In this document: positions 1 through 10,330 of the stretch, in pieces
Layout: the number at the start of each line of letters is the position of its first letter
Numbering within the stretch: position 1 is the first letter of the stretch
Assembly: GCA_038496445.1 (NCBI GenBank)
Contig: JALMLS010000438.1
Location: forward strand, 1-64,000
Reading direction: 5' to 3'
DNA length: 64,000 bases
Source: Trichosphaerium sp. ATCC 40318
Lineage: Eukaryota > Discosea > Flabellinia > Trichosidae
Notes under the pieces: generated by a model
The model's database searches: none
Seen by the model: only the letters and a program-made list of their open reading frames with translations
Told to the model about the DNA's origin: nothing
Translations under genes and position numbers: made by a program

Positions 1-7
1 AAGAAAG

Positions 8-342
8 ATGCGCCTCTCTACTATTTTTCTCTTATCTCTCGTTATCCTTTCAGTCTATGTTGCCACCAGCGAAGCAGCAGTACGCTATATAGGCTTTTAC
101 CATACAACTAACTCAAGCCTATAGTGCGGTGACTTTTGCAGTGGATGCCCTACTGTAGCCAAGAAAATGAGGTGTTGCTTTAACAAACATAGAAGACCAG
201 AAAGTTCTTTCGAGCGTTGTAGGACTCAAGAACCCCTATAATTCCAAGAGTGCTCCGTAGCCTCTGCACTTATACGGCTCCAGAAATCTTCATGTTGTAA
301 GATCAATAAAACAAACTGAGAATTCAGTTACGGCACCTTACA
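8..342 (+). pseudogene. Broken copy of the small secreted-protein gene at 4581-4877
   Basis: This stretch is a near copy, in inverted orientation, of the intact gene at 4877 to 4581. It opens with the same ATG and hydrophobic signal peptide and keeps the Ser-Glu-Ala-Ala junction. A one-base insertion near 120 then gives a stop right after the Thr-Asn-Ser-Ser motif, and several later indels follow. The 3' flank with the gaattcagtt segment is still shared, so the duplicated unit covers the whole gene. The copy begins at the window edge and probably extends further left. No function is inferred. Confidence 0.8.
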
Positions 343-510
343 ATGTTGATTGTAGCAAAGTTACAGGCTCGAGTTTTGTGGATTGCTTAAACTCAAACGT
401 GTTAAACTTGAGAGAAACAAGAGCTATTATTTATCACAGCGTACTACAAGCGGAACATTGGTTGTTAGCAGACGTGTACTGTTTCGTTGGAAAGACGCAA
501 GTTTCAGTAT
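343..510 (+). pseudogene. Mosaic of LRR-gene and arrestin-gene fragments
   Basis: Two fragments of other genes of this window lie back to back. Bases 343-425 match 5860-5772 on the minus strand, inside the LRR region of the F-box gene (a Lys-Val-Thr-Gly-Ser-Ser-Phe-Val stretch), with indels. Bases 441-510 match about 33110-33180, the part of the C2-arrestin gene with the gtgtacttgtttc core, at moderate identity. Together with the broken secreted-protein copy to the left this makes a three-part patchwork in 500 bp. It carries no open gene. Confidence 0.6.
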
Positions 511-579
511 TGTGGTCACAGAAACTTTTTTTGGACTTGAGGATCTTCTTATCTTAACCTATGTAAAGTACCCATAAGG

Positions 580-1463
580 ATATACACTAGTGGAGAATTT
601 GCATATTAGTACAAGGGCTACCTATGTTCAAGAACCATGGACTTGATTATCGATGATTTCAGTTTGTCATAAAGTTTCCCGTTGATAAACAAAATCGATT
701 AGCCCACCGCTTCGTTACAAAGGGGTAGAACGTCTGAATTGGTTTGTACCGATTAAGGCTAAACACGTGATCACTTGTTTATCTCTCTGCATCACAGGGA
801 GTGAATGGTTTTGATTTCAAGGCGCGGACGCTATTTCTCCTTTTTTGAAGTTGATGTGTAATTCTCCTCTTTTCAATCCATAGCAAATGACACAAAGACA
901 CTAGGTGGCATTTTTGAACTTCCTAACGTTTTTATGAACCATCAGGCATTTGGCGTGTATTGTCAATTGACACGCAATTTGATGTCTGTTTTCAGGTAGT
1001 TATAGCGCGAACCGTAACGTTTACTCGGTAACCACTTGTGTTGTATGACTTTATTTTCCGTAAATGTGTGCAACGTCCCATTCGCTTTATTTATTTCTAT
1101 GGCTTTTAAAATATACACCCGACGCACTTTAACGCCCGTGTCCACGGTATAAGCAACTATTTATTGTCTAGAAGTGTAATGTTATGTGTGTTGATGTCGA
1201 TAGTTGCTTACTCCACCTGCTTGCGTACTTCAGTGATGTTTGCGGGTGTGAATACGTAAAAGGCAATTATTCCTCTTACAACGAATTTGTCATGTTGTTT
1301 ATTTTGAAAAGAATACATTCCACGTTAAAACAGAGTCTAGGCGTTTTTTCCAAATACGATTGTCGGAGTTCGTAATTTCAACACTTGTAAAACAACATTG
1401 TCGCTAAGTCACATTTTTACGTCTAGTCACAAGCCCACGCCTTCCTGTGCGTTCGCCTACATA
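580..1463. other. Spacer, no gene seen
   Basis: Only short unrelated frames occur, with no recognisable protein. There is a CACGTG at 766 and T-rich tracts. The promoter of the surface-protein gene starting at 1464 should lie in the right part, but I see no clear TATA-like or initiator element. Confidence 0.5.
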
Positions 1464-3828
1464 ATGAGAGTATTTTTAACTACTTGTGGTACGTCTACAA
1501 TAAATTTGATCTACAGCGTCACCAATTGAAAAATAGTAGCTCGTTACGGTGACTCATAGTATGAAAAAACTAGAATACCATATTTAAAGTGAGTTTAACC
1601 ATTTAATGATTTTTTTTTAGTTATGCTCGCGGTGTCGCTTTATATTGCCAATGCACAGTATGGAAACAAGGTATTTATACTAGAGATGCAGTTACAAATA
1701 TCTGCAAAAATATGCACGCCATCAGAGAGCGGTTCTCTTTATACAACAGCCGATGGCCTAGACGTAGAATGTGATGCGGAAAGAGTCCCAGTTGATCTAG
1801 GCAATTACAGTCTTGTCATAATTCCTCCACCGATCATGAGGTTGCTGGATGCTGAAGAAATAAGCTCTCTTACTAACTACGCGAATAATGGTGGCCGTTT
1901 ATGGATTATTGGCGAAAGAATCGGTGGACAAACTACAGAAGCGATGTTAGATAACCAAAACTCTATACTAGAGAGTATTAACGTCACTTCAAGATTTGCA
2001 GCATACCGTGTTGATAAGGACTGCGAGGTTCGTAGTGTTTTTTCGGATTTTTTCAAAAAAAAACTCGTCATGACGGTCTTTTATACCGATTTGTCTATTC
2101 TTGACTCTATAAATATCCTGGATATATTGTCACACTTATAACTCCTCGAAAAATCGTCGAGGAAACCAGTAGCGTTCACTTTTTTTTAATTTTTTTTTTG
2201 ACCATTTTTATTATTGTATTGTATTGACGTTTTGTTAGAGCGGATACTTTGTACCAAATGATTATATGCTATTCAGTAATGCTTCCACAACATCACCTCT
2301 CCGTACTATAGGACCTGGAAACATAACAGTAGCAGAACCTGGTAAAATAATTGCTGAAGCTAATGCTACAGGCATTGTTTTAATAGCAGCTGAGCGTAAG
2401 TCTTTTTTTTTTTCCTTTTTTTTGTGGGATATCACGTTCGCTTAGTAACTTTTTGTTTAACAGGTAACATCGTGTTATTTTCAGATTTATTTCTTGTGGC
2501 ATCTGGGTTTGATTCTGGTACTTGTGCTGTAACATTCAGAACAAATGGAGCTTTATTAAACCCAATTGTTATTGAGATTGTTAATTCACCTATCCTCCCT
2601 CCAACTACAATGTCACCTACAACGTCATCTCCAACGCCAATACCAACGACACAATCTCCAACACCTATACCAACAACACAATCTCCAACGCCTATACCAA
2701 CAACACAAGCTCCAACGGCAAGTCCTGGGGTTTGTACAATATGTGGATGTATTCCACCTCAACCTTTGTTCACTTGTGAAAATGGTACTTGGACGAAAAA
2801 TGGAAGTGTAGTTGGGAGCATGAATATATTGGCTGTACCGATTATAATTGTTGGTGCGTGCAGTTTTATTTATCATTTAGTATTATTTTAATACTCTAAA
2901 TATTCCTACTTGCAATTTCTCCGAAGAGAAAAGAAACGTTACTTGCTTTGAGTCACAAGTATTGTTTTCTTTTTTCTTTTTTTGTCATTTTTTTTTTGCG
3001 TTCGTTGCATCGCTATTAAAATACACTGTTTGTTCAGTTGTTTATTTATTACTTGTAAAATACTTTGGTTAGGGTGCAATGTTTTTCTTATTAGTATCTT
3101 GGTATTTGTGGCAGCCCAAAACTGACTTTTTTGACAAGGTGATGTATTTGTTGGAGCAAATGAGACTATTACATTTGGTCGTGATAATTCTTTGTTAATA
3201 GACGGTTGTATAACCTTAATGGGTAATATAAATATTACCTTAAATAGCACAGAAATTGAGGATATAAAATTAAAGTACGTAACTTGCGACAACGAAACAC
3301 CAGAACACTTTTTATCTTTGTTCAAAAAAGTAAAAAAAAACTTGAATCTAACAACAAAATCTAGTGGTGGTAGCTTTCAACTGTTAAAGTCTACATGTAA
3401 CGTAAGTGTTACAGATGCATCTTTTACAGTACCATCTGATAAAGATTGCTATAATATTACACCACAGCCTGGTATTAGACCTTTTGGTGATTCTGGACAA
3501 TCTGTTTGGGTTTCGTTTAGCATAAACACTAATGACTGCAATAGTGGCTTTGTACGTGTTTTAACAACTACCTTGAGTTTAAAAACACGAATTTAAATTT
3601 GAACTTTGTTTGCTTTTATTGGCTAGGCGTGTCACGTGATTTAAAAAAAAACGTTGTTAAGCCAAAAAAGTTTTTTGTGTTAGTTACGTTCGTTCTAGTT
3701 CTTACTGATTGTTTTAGAGCATGACATGGATAATAGCTATTACTTGTTCTGCTAGTGCATTCTTAATAGTAGTTATCATACTATTGGTGATATTCTTTGT
3801 ACCTCCAATAAGGTACAAGCCACAATAG
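1464..3828 (+). CDS. Secreted/type I membrane surface glycoprotein with Thr/Pro stalk
   Basis: Exon 1 (1464-1488) joins exon 2 at 1621 across a GTACGT intron and gives a clean signal peptide, MRVFLTTCVMLAVSLYIANA. Exon 2 resembles class-I-glutaminase-like or DUF4350-type folds (Leu-Val-Ile-Ile-Pro-Pro, then Asn-Gly-Gly-Arg-Leu-Trp-Ile-Ile-Gly). Further exons lie at about 2239-2396 and 2464-2850; the latter holds a mucin-like stalk of Pro-Thr-Pro-Ile-Pro-Thr-Thr-Gln units followed by a Cys-rich patch. The exon starting near 3151 is rich in N-glycosylation sites. The last exon (about 3719-3828) encodes one transmembrane helix and the short tail VPPIRYKPQ. That tail and the preceding beta-rich domain resemble the genes at 10467-13089 and 26541-29206, so this is a diverged third family member. 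A cell-surface or adhesion role is inferred. The exon 2-3 join is not resolved. Confidence 0.7.
2589..2725 (+). repeat. In-frame Thr/Pro tandem repeat (mucin-like stalk)
   Basis: A degenerate tandem array with a 27-bp unit encoding Ser-Pro-Thr-Pro-Ile-Pro-Thr-Thr-Gln, about three clear copies with diverged units on both sides. Such arrays change length by slippage and encode O-glycosylated stalks. Confidence 0.8.
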
Positions 3829-4531
3829 CACTCTTTTTTTTCTTTTTTTTCCAAAATGTCTCTTTGTTTGATCAAGTACTAATCAAACTGATAATTAGTG
3901 TTCGTGTTCTTCCTTATAAAAGACAAATACATAAAATACGAAAGAGAGGTAAACAAGCATCTAAAGTCAATTACTCGGTAAGAACGAAGAAGAACAATAT
4001 TAACAATTCTTTGTTCTTTATCCAATACGAAATACTAACACTTTTCTTTCCAGACTTCAACAAACTCACTCCATTCTCTAAATAGCCAAACAATGTAAGC
4101 TTGAAATAAAGTAATTTTTTCAAACAACAACTACGTTTGTGAGTTTCCCTTGATAGTTCTATTACACCAAGCCAGCATTTTGGTTTTTACCCACTACCTC
4201 AATAAATAGTTATGTACTCCACCTAGAATAAGTGACTGATTTGCGATAAGTACTGCAATCTCAATTCTTCAGTGGTCACCATTGAACTGTTGATTCATGC
4301 AACTGTGTGCTGAGAGCACGTTAAACTTAACAGGAGAATGTGGTGGCATTACAACACCAACAAAATCTCATTTTTTAAACGGTTAGCTGAGTACAGATTT
4401 TTTTGCTGAGTTTCTTAGCCGTCGGTTAACCGGCTACAGATTTTTATAGGGACCAGACAACGATCACTTCTATTACAAACAATGCCAAGTAGTTTCTAAA
4501 GCGGGCTATAATACACTGTGTATACCGTACA
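3829..4531. other. Spacer, no supported gene
   Basis: A 73-codon basic frame at 3864-4085 starts just after the stop of the surface-protein gene but shows no domain, no homologue here and no splice support. I treat it as chance coding or 3' UTR. The rest is AT-rich, with the 3' flank of the gene at 4581-4877. Confidence 0.4.
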
Positions 4532-4880
4532 GTGCCGCAACTGAATTCTCAATCTCAACGTGAGGTTTGTTTTATTGATCTTACAAATGAAAGGGTTCTG
4601 GAGCCGTACACGTGCAGATTCCATGAGGGCTCTTGTTATTACTGGTAGGGTTCTTGAGCCAAACAGTTAACGAAAATTCTCTCTGGTCTTCTATATCTTC
4701 TAAAGCAACACCTATTTTTCGTGAGTATATCACGACATCCCCTGCAAAAGTAATCGCACTATGGCTTGAGTTAGTTGTATGGTAAAAGCCTATATAGCGT
4801 ACTGCTGCTGCTTCGCTGGTGGCAACATAGATAGAAAGGATAACGAGAGATAAGAGAATAATAGTAGAGAGGCGCATCTT
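4532..4880 (-). repeat. Right arm of a short inverted duplication (partner 1-342)
   Basis: This segment, read on the minus strand, matches the first 342 bases of the window over the full coding region and both flanks. The two arms bracket the surface glycoprotein gene 1464-3828, echoing the larger inverted duplication that carries the other two family members. Confidence 0.8.
4581..4877 (-). CDS. Small secreted protein of unknown function, 98 aa
   Basis: A single-exon frame with a strong N-terminal signal peptide (Met-Arg-Leu-Ser followed by a Leu/Ile-rich core and Ala-Thr-Ser-Glu-Ala-Ala). The mature part is about 75 residues, rich in Ser, Thr and beta-branched residues, with a Cys-Thr-Cys motif near the C-terminus. 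I recognise no family. A decayed copy sits at 8-342 in the opposite orientation, which helps show that this frame is the real one because it is open through its full length. Downstream lies an aataaa-like signal about 10 bases after the stop on the minus strand. Confidence 0.65.
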   Translation of the reverse strand: MRLSTIILLSLVILSIYVATSEAAAVRYIGFYHTTNSSHSAITFAGDVVIYSRKIGVALEDIEDQREFSLTVWLKNPTSNNKSPHGICTCTAPEPFHL

Positions 4881-5448
4881 TGTTTGTGGTTAGTTTTGTT
4901 ATGTTCACGCCGAAAACGTATGGTGAGCCATCCCTTTTTGGGTAAACAGTAGAATGTGAGTCTCTCAAGATGCCTTAGCGTAAACCTTTTTATACATAGT
5001 TTTGTTGGTGGGCACGTGAGATTTGGAGATATTCTGTTTTTTTTAGTTTACCTTTTTATGTCGTTCGTAACTATTACACTCACAGGTTGTATTGATAGTT
5101 TCAAAGTTGTGTTTAGCCGTTTATGATCTGGTGTGCGTCGCATATAAAGTTCACAAAAAGATCAAGAAAATTGAGTCTTTAGTCTAAGGATGGGATACAG
5201 CACCCTGGCCTCAAGGTGAAGATTATTTGAGGAAAACACTTTCATCATACTTTCAGATTTCTTCCAGATTTCAAAAACTTGAAATATTTCCCCCGTTGTA
5301 AACTAATATATCTACACCTTTCAGGTTTTGCCCAAAAGTATTTCGCTTTTGGTAATTTCAAGGTACAAAGTGGTCACGCAAATTGTTACCTTTATCTTGC
5401 TAGTACTTTCATTAATCAAGATCTAGAGTCAAACTTTTGTTAATATGT
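4881..5448. other. Spacer between secreted-protein gene and F-box/LRR pseudogene
   Basis: No gene is seen. The region holds the upstream side of the secreted-protein gene, with a tataca stretch about 110 bases upstream of its ATG and a CACGTG at 5013, and the 3' side of the LRR pseudogene. Confidence 0.4.
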
Positions 5449-6714
5449 TTATTCAAAAGGTCCTCCACGTGTAATTAAAACAATACCTAGCTTGTCAATC
5501 TCTTCTACAAATGTACTGGCACTAAAGTAACCAATCTCAAAGAATATGAGACTTTTTAAATAATGCAAAGAGCTACGTCTGATCATGCCACACTGTCCAA
5601 GTTTAAAGTACTCTAGGTTAACCAAATGCTTAAACCCTGAGCCCTTAATCCTTTTACTTGATAATGAGAGGTATTTGAGATGATTCAAGTACTTGAAGCC
5701 TGAGTCTTTTACTTTAAAGCAGTACTGAAGGCTGAGGTGATCAATATTTCCCATGAAGCTCAAACTTATGTTTTTGATCTGTTTACATCTCTCAAGTTTG
5801 ACATGTTTAAGTTTAACCAACTCCACAAAACTCGAGCCTGTAACTTTGTTACAATCAATGAGTGTTAATCGCGAAAGATTAGCCATAAACTTCAAACCAG
5901 AATCAGTAATGTCAGACTTCCAAAGTTCTAGTCGCTCAAGATTGTAAAGGTGCATTAAGCTATTGTCCGTTATATCACAGTACTCTAGCTTTAGGTACTT
6001 GGTATTTTCCACAGATATGATTGAATCCTCATTAATACGTGTAGGATAAAATTGTGAACTTTGCACGTGAATTGTGTGCACATTACCAAGGTGTTTAAGC
6101 CAATCATTGTTTATCCCAGAGAAAGCAATTTTGTGTACACCACTCAGAGCCTCTATTCCTTTAGCTGTGATATTTCTTACACTCACATATATTGATTGTA
6201 TGTACAGACTTGAGAGCTTTTATAGAAGCATCTGTGATATCTGTGCCACGCAAGTTTATAGTATGTACTGATTTCAAAGCTTGTATTGAAGCATCCGTTA
6301 TTAAAGTGTTTACCAAGCTAATACTATGGATACTGTGGCCCCCTTCTGTGAGTACAATGATATCTTCATCGTCTATTAAATTGTTATCCATTTGTATAGT
6401 GTGAACACCACAAAGGCAAGCCATATCACTCTCAGAGAGAATTGGTATCTTGGAAGTGTAAGCACTTTTGTGGCCAAAGATAATCGTAGTGTTTTAAGCA
6501 AAGGACTTCCTTTGAGAACACTGCAATCTGACAATCTTGGTATGTCAATGGTATAAAATCCAATATTACAGCGAATGATGGTATTAAACACGTGAGAAAC
6601 TGTAGTAGTGCTAATACGGTGTCTTCGTCCTAAATAGCTTAGAACATACGTCAATATCTCCGTTGGTAGGTTAAGGAGCAAATTAATATCTGATTGGGTT
6701 TGCTTGGCCATCAT
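5449..6714 (-). pseudogene. F-box/LRR protein gene with two frameshifts
   Basis: The N-terminus is an F-box (Leu-Pro-Thr-Glu-Ile-Leu-Thr-Tyr-Val-Leu-Ser) closely similar to the intact gene at 46444-47820, including the Lys-Gly-Ser-Pro-Leu-Leu-Lys segment after it. The rest is leucine-rich repeats of the Gly-Val-His-Thr-Ile and Ile-Thr-Asp-Ala-Ser-Ile-Lys-Ala-Leu type. The reading frame changes near 6445 (between the F-box part and the first repeat) and near 6175 (inside a repeat), while similarity to the intact paralogue continues across both breaks. I therefore call a pseudogene. Sequencing errors or unusual very short introns could also explain the shifts. Intact members would be SCF ubiquitin-ligase substrate receptors. 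Confidence 0.7.
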
Positions 6715-8002
6715 AGTAGCAACAGTATTGGGTAAGAATGCCTGGAATTTAAGATATATCCAAGAAGCATTAAGTGAAATTTCTATTTACTCTTTGACAC
6801 GTGGCACTTATTGTCCGTTGCAAGCAAGTTTGCAGATGAGAAATTAGTTTACTAATCTAGACTGATGTTATATGAGATGTTCTACACTTTTCTTGTAAAG
6901 CAAATATACGATAGTAGACCACTATGATCAATGGTAAAAATACACAGGTCAATAGCATTGAGCCAAAAGTACTTAGAATGGCACATTTTTATGCTGCAAA
7001 AATGGCCAGAACAGCCCTTTTATCTCATAAAAGAGCTCAACGCAATGAATTTAGGTCGGTCGTTTGTCAAGTAATTCTGATACAAATAACCTTTTCTGAG
7101 CTTAATTATTTCCACAGAGATGTAACAGTGAACAAATATTGTTTGTTTCATTCAAGTTTTGAGACAGACTGACTTTTAGCAATAATCCAGTTTCTGCCCG
7201 ATCTGTCAGATCTGACGGATTTGACACTTCTGACAGATCTTGCAAATTGTCATTTTTTAAATGTGAGCTACCCTTATGCCTGTCGAGTGAATCCAACCAT
7301 TTCAAACCCACGTGATTTAAGAACCCATAGCAAAAATTTTATACATATTTGACGCCTGGCGGCGTTTACAAAGCCTACAGCAACGCTGGTGCTGTTTTGG
7401 GAGGTTTTAACGTTATTACAGTGCCTTGCTATTTGGATGCTACCATAGCACTTTTGTTAGCGTGGGGTAGGCGCTAGCGTAGCGCTACTAGTAAGTTATA
7501 CACGTACGTTGATTTTTTGAAGCAAAACATAAAGCAAACAGTGTTTGAGGCATTCATACAGTGTTTGGCGGTAATACGATAGCTTTGTAGGACATCATAC
7601 CTTTTTAATTCGCTATTAGCGCATTGAACACTTCTGTGGTTTGATCGTACCGTGTACAGTTTGCGTAGGTAAAATGCTGTGATCATCTTCCATGGTCTAT
7701 TGAAACTTACATTGAAAATTGTGCTATCACTTACCGTAAGGTGCCTAAGTCATACAATGAAGAACAACATTGTAACACAAATAGTTCACATTGTGATAGA
7801 TCTACACCATTTTGACAGAAGTGTCAGATCTTGCTAGATCTGCTAAAAGCGCTAAAAACTGAATTTCTAGAAAATATTAGACTTGAATGAAACAGACAAT
7901 AATAAACAATCCGATTAGAGCAGTGCTTGAAAAAAAAAAGTGAAGACAAAAGTGCCAAAACACGTGATTTATTTGAAACTACTACAGTTCTGAGTTAGAA
8001 AG
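6715..8002. other. Repeat-bearing spacer
   Basis: No gene is supported. Near 7190-7250 and 7810-7840 lie short repeats built on agatctgtcagatctgac and gacagatcttgcaa, also found at 29510-29560 and 30390-30470. Bases 7095-7130 and 7860-7982 match 29400-29296 and nearby sequence in inverted orientation, so this spacer is part of the large inverted duplication. Bases 7350-7470 encode a short open stretch (Tyr-Ser-Asn-Ala-Gly-Ala-Val-Leu-Gly-Gly-Phe) of unknown origin. Confidence 0.5.
7860..7982 (-). repeat. Outer segment of the left inverted-duplication arm
   Basis: Contains aacaatccgattagag, a poly-A run, gaagacaaaagtgccaaaac and the CACGTG at 7960. Read in reverse it matches 29296-29400 almost base for base. 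The match stops just before the Rab-like gene, which has no counterpart on the right side. Confidence 0.75.
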
Positions 8003-8530
8003 TCACTCTACATTCATATTTGACCTTTGAGAAACTACAGCCTGAACAATATGTTGAAAAACTGCTTCAACATCTTCAGTGTTTGTAGCGCACGTGCGAA
8101 AATGTTTCATACCACCATTAGCGGAACAAAACTTTTCAGCTTCATCGACACTCACTTGTTCTTCACCAGCTAGCTCCGCTTTATTTCCAACAACGCAGAA
8201 CACCAAATTCTTCCCTCCTGCAGTGTCTAAAAACTGTTTTTTCCATTTTAGAATATTCTTGAATGTTTGGAGTTCGTTGACGTTGTACACGATAACGCAG
8301 GCATCAGATCCTCCGTAGAAGGCGACAGCGAGGGAGGTGAAACGCTCTTGACCTGCTGTATCCCAGAATTGAGCTTTTATTTCTTTGTCACCACAGATAA
8401 CTTTTTTATTATGAAAATCGGCACCAATTGTTGGTTTGTACTTGTCTTTGAAGGCGTGTTTGACGTATTGATTTAATAAGCTTGTTTTACCGACTTCAGC
8501 GTCTCCAATGACCATAATTTTAGCTGTCAT
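8003..8530 (-). CDS. Rab-like small GTPase lacking a prenylation tail
   Basis: A single exon of 175 codons. The P-loop reads GDAEVGKTSL, switch I has PTIGADF, switch II has WDTAGQERF with Phe-Thr-Ser-Leu after it, all typical of the Rab family and closest in style to Rab7. Oddities: the NKxD base-recognition motif reads Asn-Lys-Ala-Glu, the SAK motif reads Cys-Ala-Thr, and the C-terminus ends Ser-Asn-Met-Asn-Val-Glu with no cysteine for geranylgeranylation. GTP binding is plausible, but guanine specificity and membrane attachment are doubtful. It lies in a 2.4-kb block that is present only in the left side of the inverted duplication. It may be a retrocopy-like or neofunctionalised Rab, which would also explain why it has no intron. 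Confidence 0.85.
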   Translation of the reverse strand: MTAKIMVIGDAEVGKTSLLNQYVKHAFKDKYKPTIGADFHNKKVICGDKEIKAQFWDTAGQERFTSLAVAFYGGSDACVIVYNVNELQTFKNILKWKKQFLDTAGGKNLVFCVVGNKAELAGEEQVSVDEAEKFCSANGGMKHFRTCATNTEDVEAVFQHIVQAVVSQRSNMNVE

Positions 8531-8745
8531 GGCGTTGCGTTGCCTGTAATGTTATTGAAAAACAAAGACCTTTTTTATTTGATGAAAAACTGTTCGTGCC
8601 ACGTGGTAACAGCTTTCATGAAAAGAAACTTATTTTGAATCAACATAGCCATTTTGGTATGTCCAACAAACAGACGGTCAAAATTTAAGTACTAGAGCGT
8701 TTTCTAACTGTTACAATTAGGCAAATACAAAAGTAGTTCGAGTCC

Positions 8746-9243
8746 TCAATAGTCTCTTGAAGGAGAATGCAACCTTGTAGTACAGTCATATTCTTTTTTC
8801 CGTAAGCCATTGACAAATATGTAATGTTTCTTTAACTGTCCATCTTTATACCAGTACTTGTATTCACCTTCAAGCTCATAATTGACATAAGTTAACTTCT
8901 CAAGCATTTGTCCATTGTTATACCACTTAATGCACTCTCCTTCAATAGCACCATCAACGTAACTATATCTCTCATACAACTGACCGTTTCTATACCATTT
9001 TTTCCACACTCCATGACGCTGTCCATGATTCCAATAGGCTTGAAGTTCACAATAAGGTGGAGGATGGATATAATTATAAAATTTCTTGAAGAAACGTATC
9101 TTCAACCATTTACCATGTTTGTTTAAGTTATTATCAAACCTTGTTGTCGTGGCTGTTTGTTTTGATAGAACTGACCATTTTACATAAACTTCAAAGTCTA
9201 AATCCATAATATCCAGCTGTAATTCAAGAGGCAGGTACAACAA
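8746..9243 (-). CDS. F-box-like protein with MORN/YwqK-type repeats, 165 aa
   Basis: A single exon. The first 45 residues resemble an F-box (Leu-Pro-Leu-Glu-Leu-Gln-Leu-Asp-Ile-Met, Ser-Val-Leu-Ser-Lys). From about residue 65 follow four repeats of the form Trp-Tyr-x-Asn-Gly-Gln-Leu followed by Gly-x-x-x-Gly-Glu, the variant of the MORN fold seen in YwqK-like proteins. Similar repeats make up the proteins at 44075-44962 and 53394-54533, so this is a local family. The F-box suggests a role as adaptor for ubiquitin ligase, with the repeats as binding surface; this is inference. Confidence 0.75.
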   Translation of the reverse strand: MLYLPLELQLDIMDLDFEVYVKWSVLSKQTATTTRFDNNLNKHGKWLKIRFFKKFYNYIHPPPYCELQAYWNHGQRHGVWKKWYRNGQLYERYSYVDGAIEGECIKWYNNGQMLEKLTYVNYELEGEYKYWYKDGQLKKHYIFVNGLRKKEYDCTTRLHSPSRDY

Positions 9244-9304
9244 GCGACAAATGTTCTGTGAGGGCTTGGTATTAGCCTAAATAAAATAAATACATTACTA
9301 ACCT

Positions 9305-9436
9305 ATTGTGCGTACCCTTCAAGTCAAACCGTTAATAAATACTGCCAAGGCATTCGGTTTAAAATTAGTTTGGTCTATAAAACAAGCAACCAACAGCATA
9401 TTTATTTTACTGTTTGACTTGAAGGATACTCACAAT
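9305..9436. mobile_element. 132-bp hairpin/MITE-like element
   Basis: Bases 9305-9341 and 9399-9436 are near-perfect inverted copies of each other (both contain ccttcaagtcaaac, read on opposite strands), with a spacer of about 57 bp. The size and the termini fit a miniature inverted-repeat element or a long hairpin. I see no clear target-site duplication and no second copy in the window. It sits just upstream of the F-box/MORN gene at 8746-9243. Confidence 0.5.
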
Positions 9437-9534
9437 AATACTTGAAAGCCTTATAACACGTACTGTGCGTTTTTTGGCCATTGTATTATTTAAATAATTT
9501 GGGAAGAACAATCTTGACAATTTGTGTCAGAACT

Positions 9535-9600
9535 TTTATCTCATTGTATCCAACGTGATGGTGTATGATATCCTGTAGTAATTGGTACGTCTTTGGCTGA
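9535..9600 (-). pseudogene. Fragment of an F-box/LRR gene
   Basis: On the minus strand about 35 bases encode Gln-Asp-Ile-Ile-His-His-His-Val-Gly-Tyr-Asn, matching the segment just after the F-box in the gene at 46444-47820. Surrounding sequence shows no open frame. Confidence 0.5.
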
Positions 9601-9977
9601 ATGTAGCGTATGTGTCCCTTGTTTCAGACTATGAACTATTTTCGGTGTAAAACATTGTCAGGTATTCAGAGCTAGATTATCTAAGCACGCCACTTTTAAA
9701 ACAAAATTATTTACACTCTTGTCAATAGTTTTTAAGGCTTGACGCTTGAGGACATAGTAGTCACACATATTGTGAATAACCAACTTCATGTATTATGTAT
9801 TCACTTACAGTGATGTAGTCTACAACAACTCTAAAAAAGTGTCTAATATGTTACTGTTTTAAGTGTTTTTTTAGCTCATTACACATGTTATCATTTTTGT
9901 TCCTGCCTTTTTGTAGATGTTAATGGTTGTGTTTAATAGCTTCATACGTTTCTATTGAAAAGTAACATCACAATAGC

Positions 9978-10330
9978 GTGCCTCAAGTGTGGGAGTTTGT
10001 TGAAGAAAAACAAGAAAATAATGTATATCAGGTGCAGGTTGAGCAACACTTGGTATTGTATGGTTGTCCAGATATAATGGACGCAGGAAAAATACCGCTT
10101 GAGAAACAGCTCAAATACATAGATTTGTGCCAAATAAAAAATATAATAGAGTTGGGATTGAAAGCAGTACACACTCATCACAGATGAGAGCATTTCAAAA
10201 ATTGGATTAGGTATGGATAATCCACTTACTGGTTGTTATGGTATCACCAGATCGTGTATGAAAGTGTTGTTGGTGTAGAAACAATTGATTTTCACAAGTG
10301 TAACAGAAGAATCCACTGCTAGCAAAGTAA
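9978..10330 (+). pseudogene. LRR gene remnant
   Basis: The plus-strand frame contains Leu-Tyr-Gly-Cys-Pro-Asp-Ile-Met-Asp-Ala-Gly-Lys-Ile-Pro-Leu and, in another frame from about 10235, Gly-Cys-Tyr-Gly-Ile-Thr-Arg-Ser-Cys-Met-Lys. Both line up with successive parts of the intact F-box/LRR protein encoded at 46444-47820. Frames are broken and the middle of the gene is missing. Confidence 0.6.

Noticed and set aside
2566-2876. Alternative frames of 81 and 83 codons over the Thr/Pro repeat
   Set aside because: Shadow frames created by the tandem repeat; the signal-peptide to TM frame explains the region.
6440-6460. A 17-nt GT-AG intron that would restore the F-box/LRR frame
   Set aside because: Far too short for a spliceosomal intron, and a second frameshift lies downstream; a broken gene is simpler.
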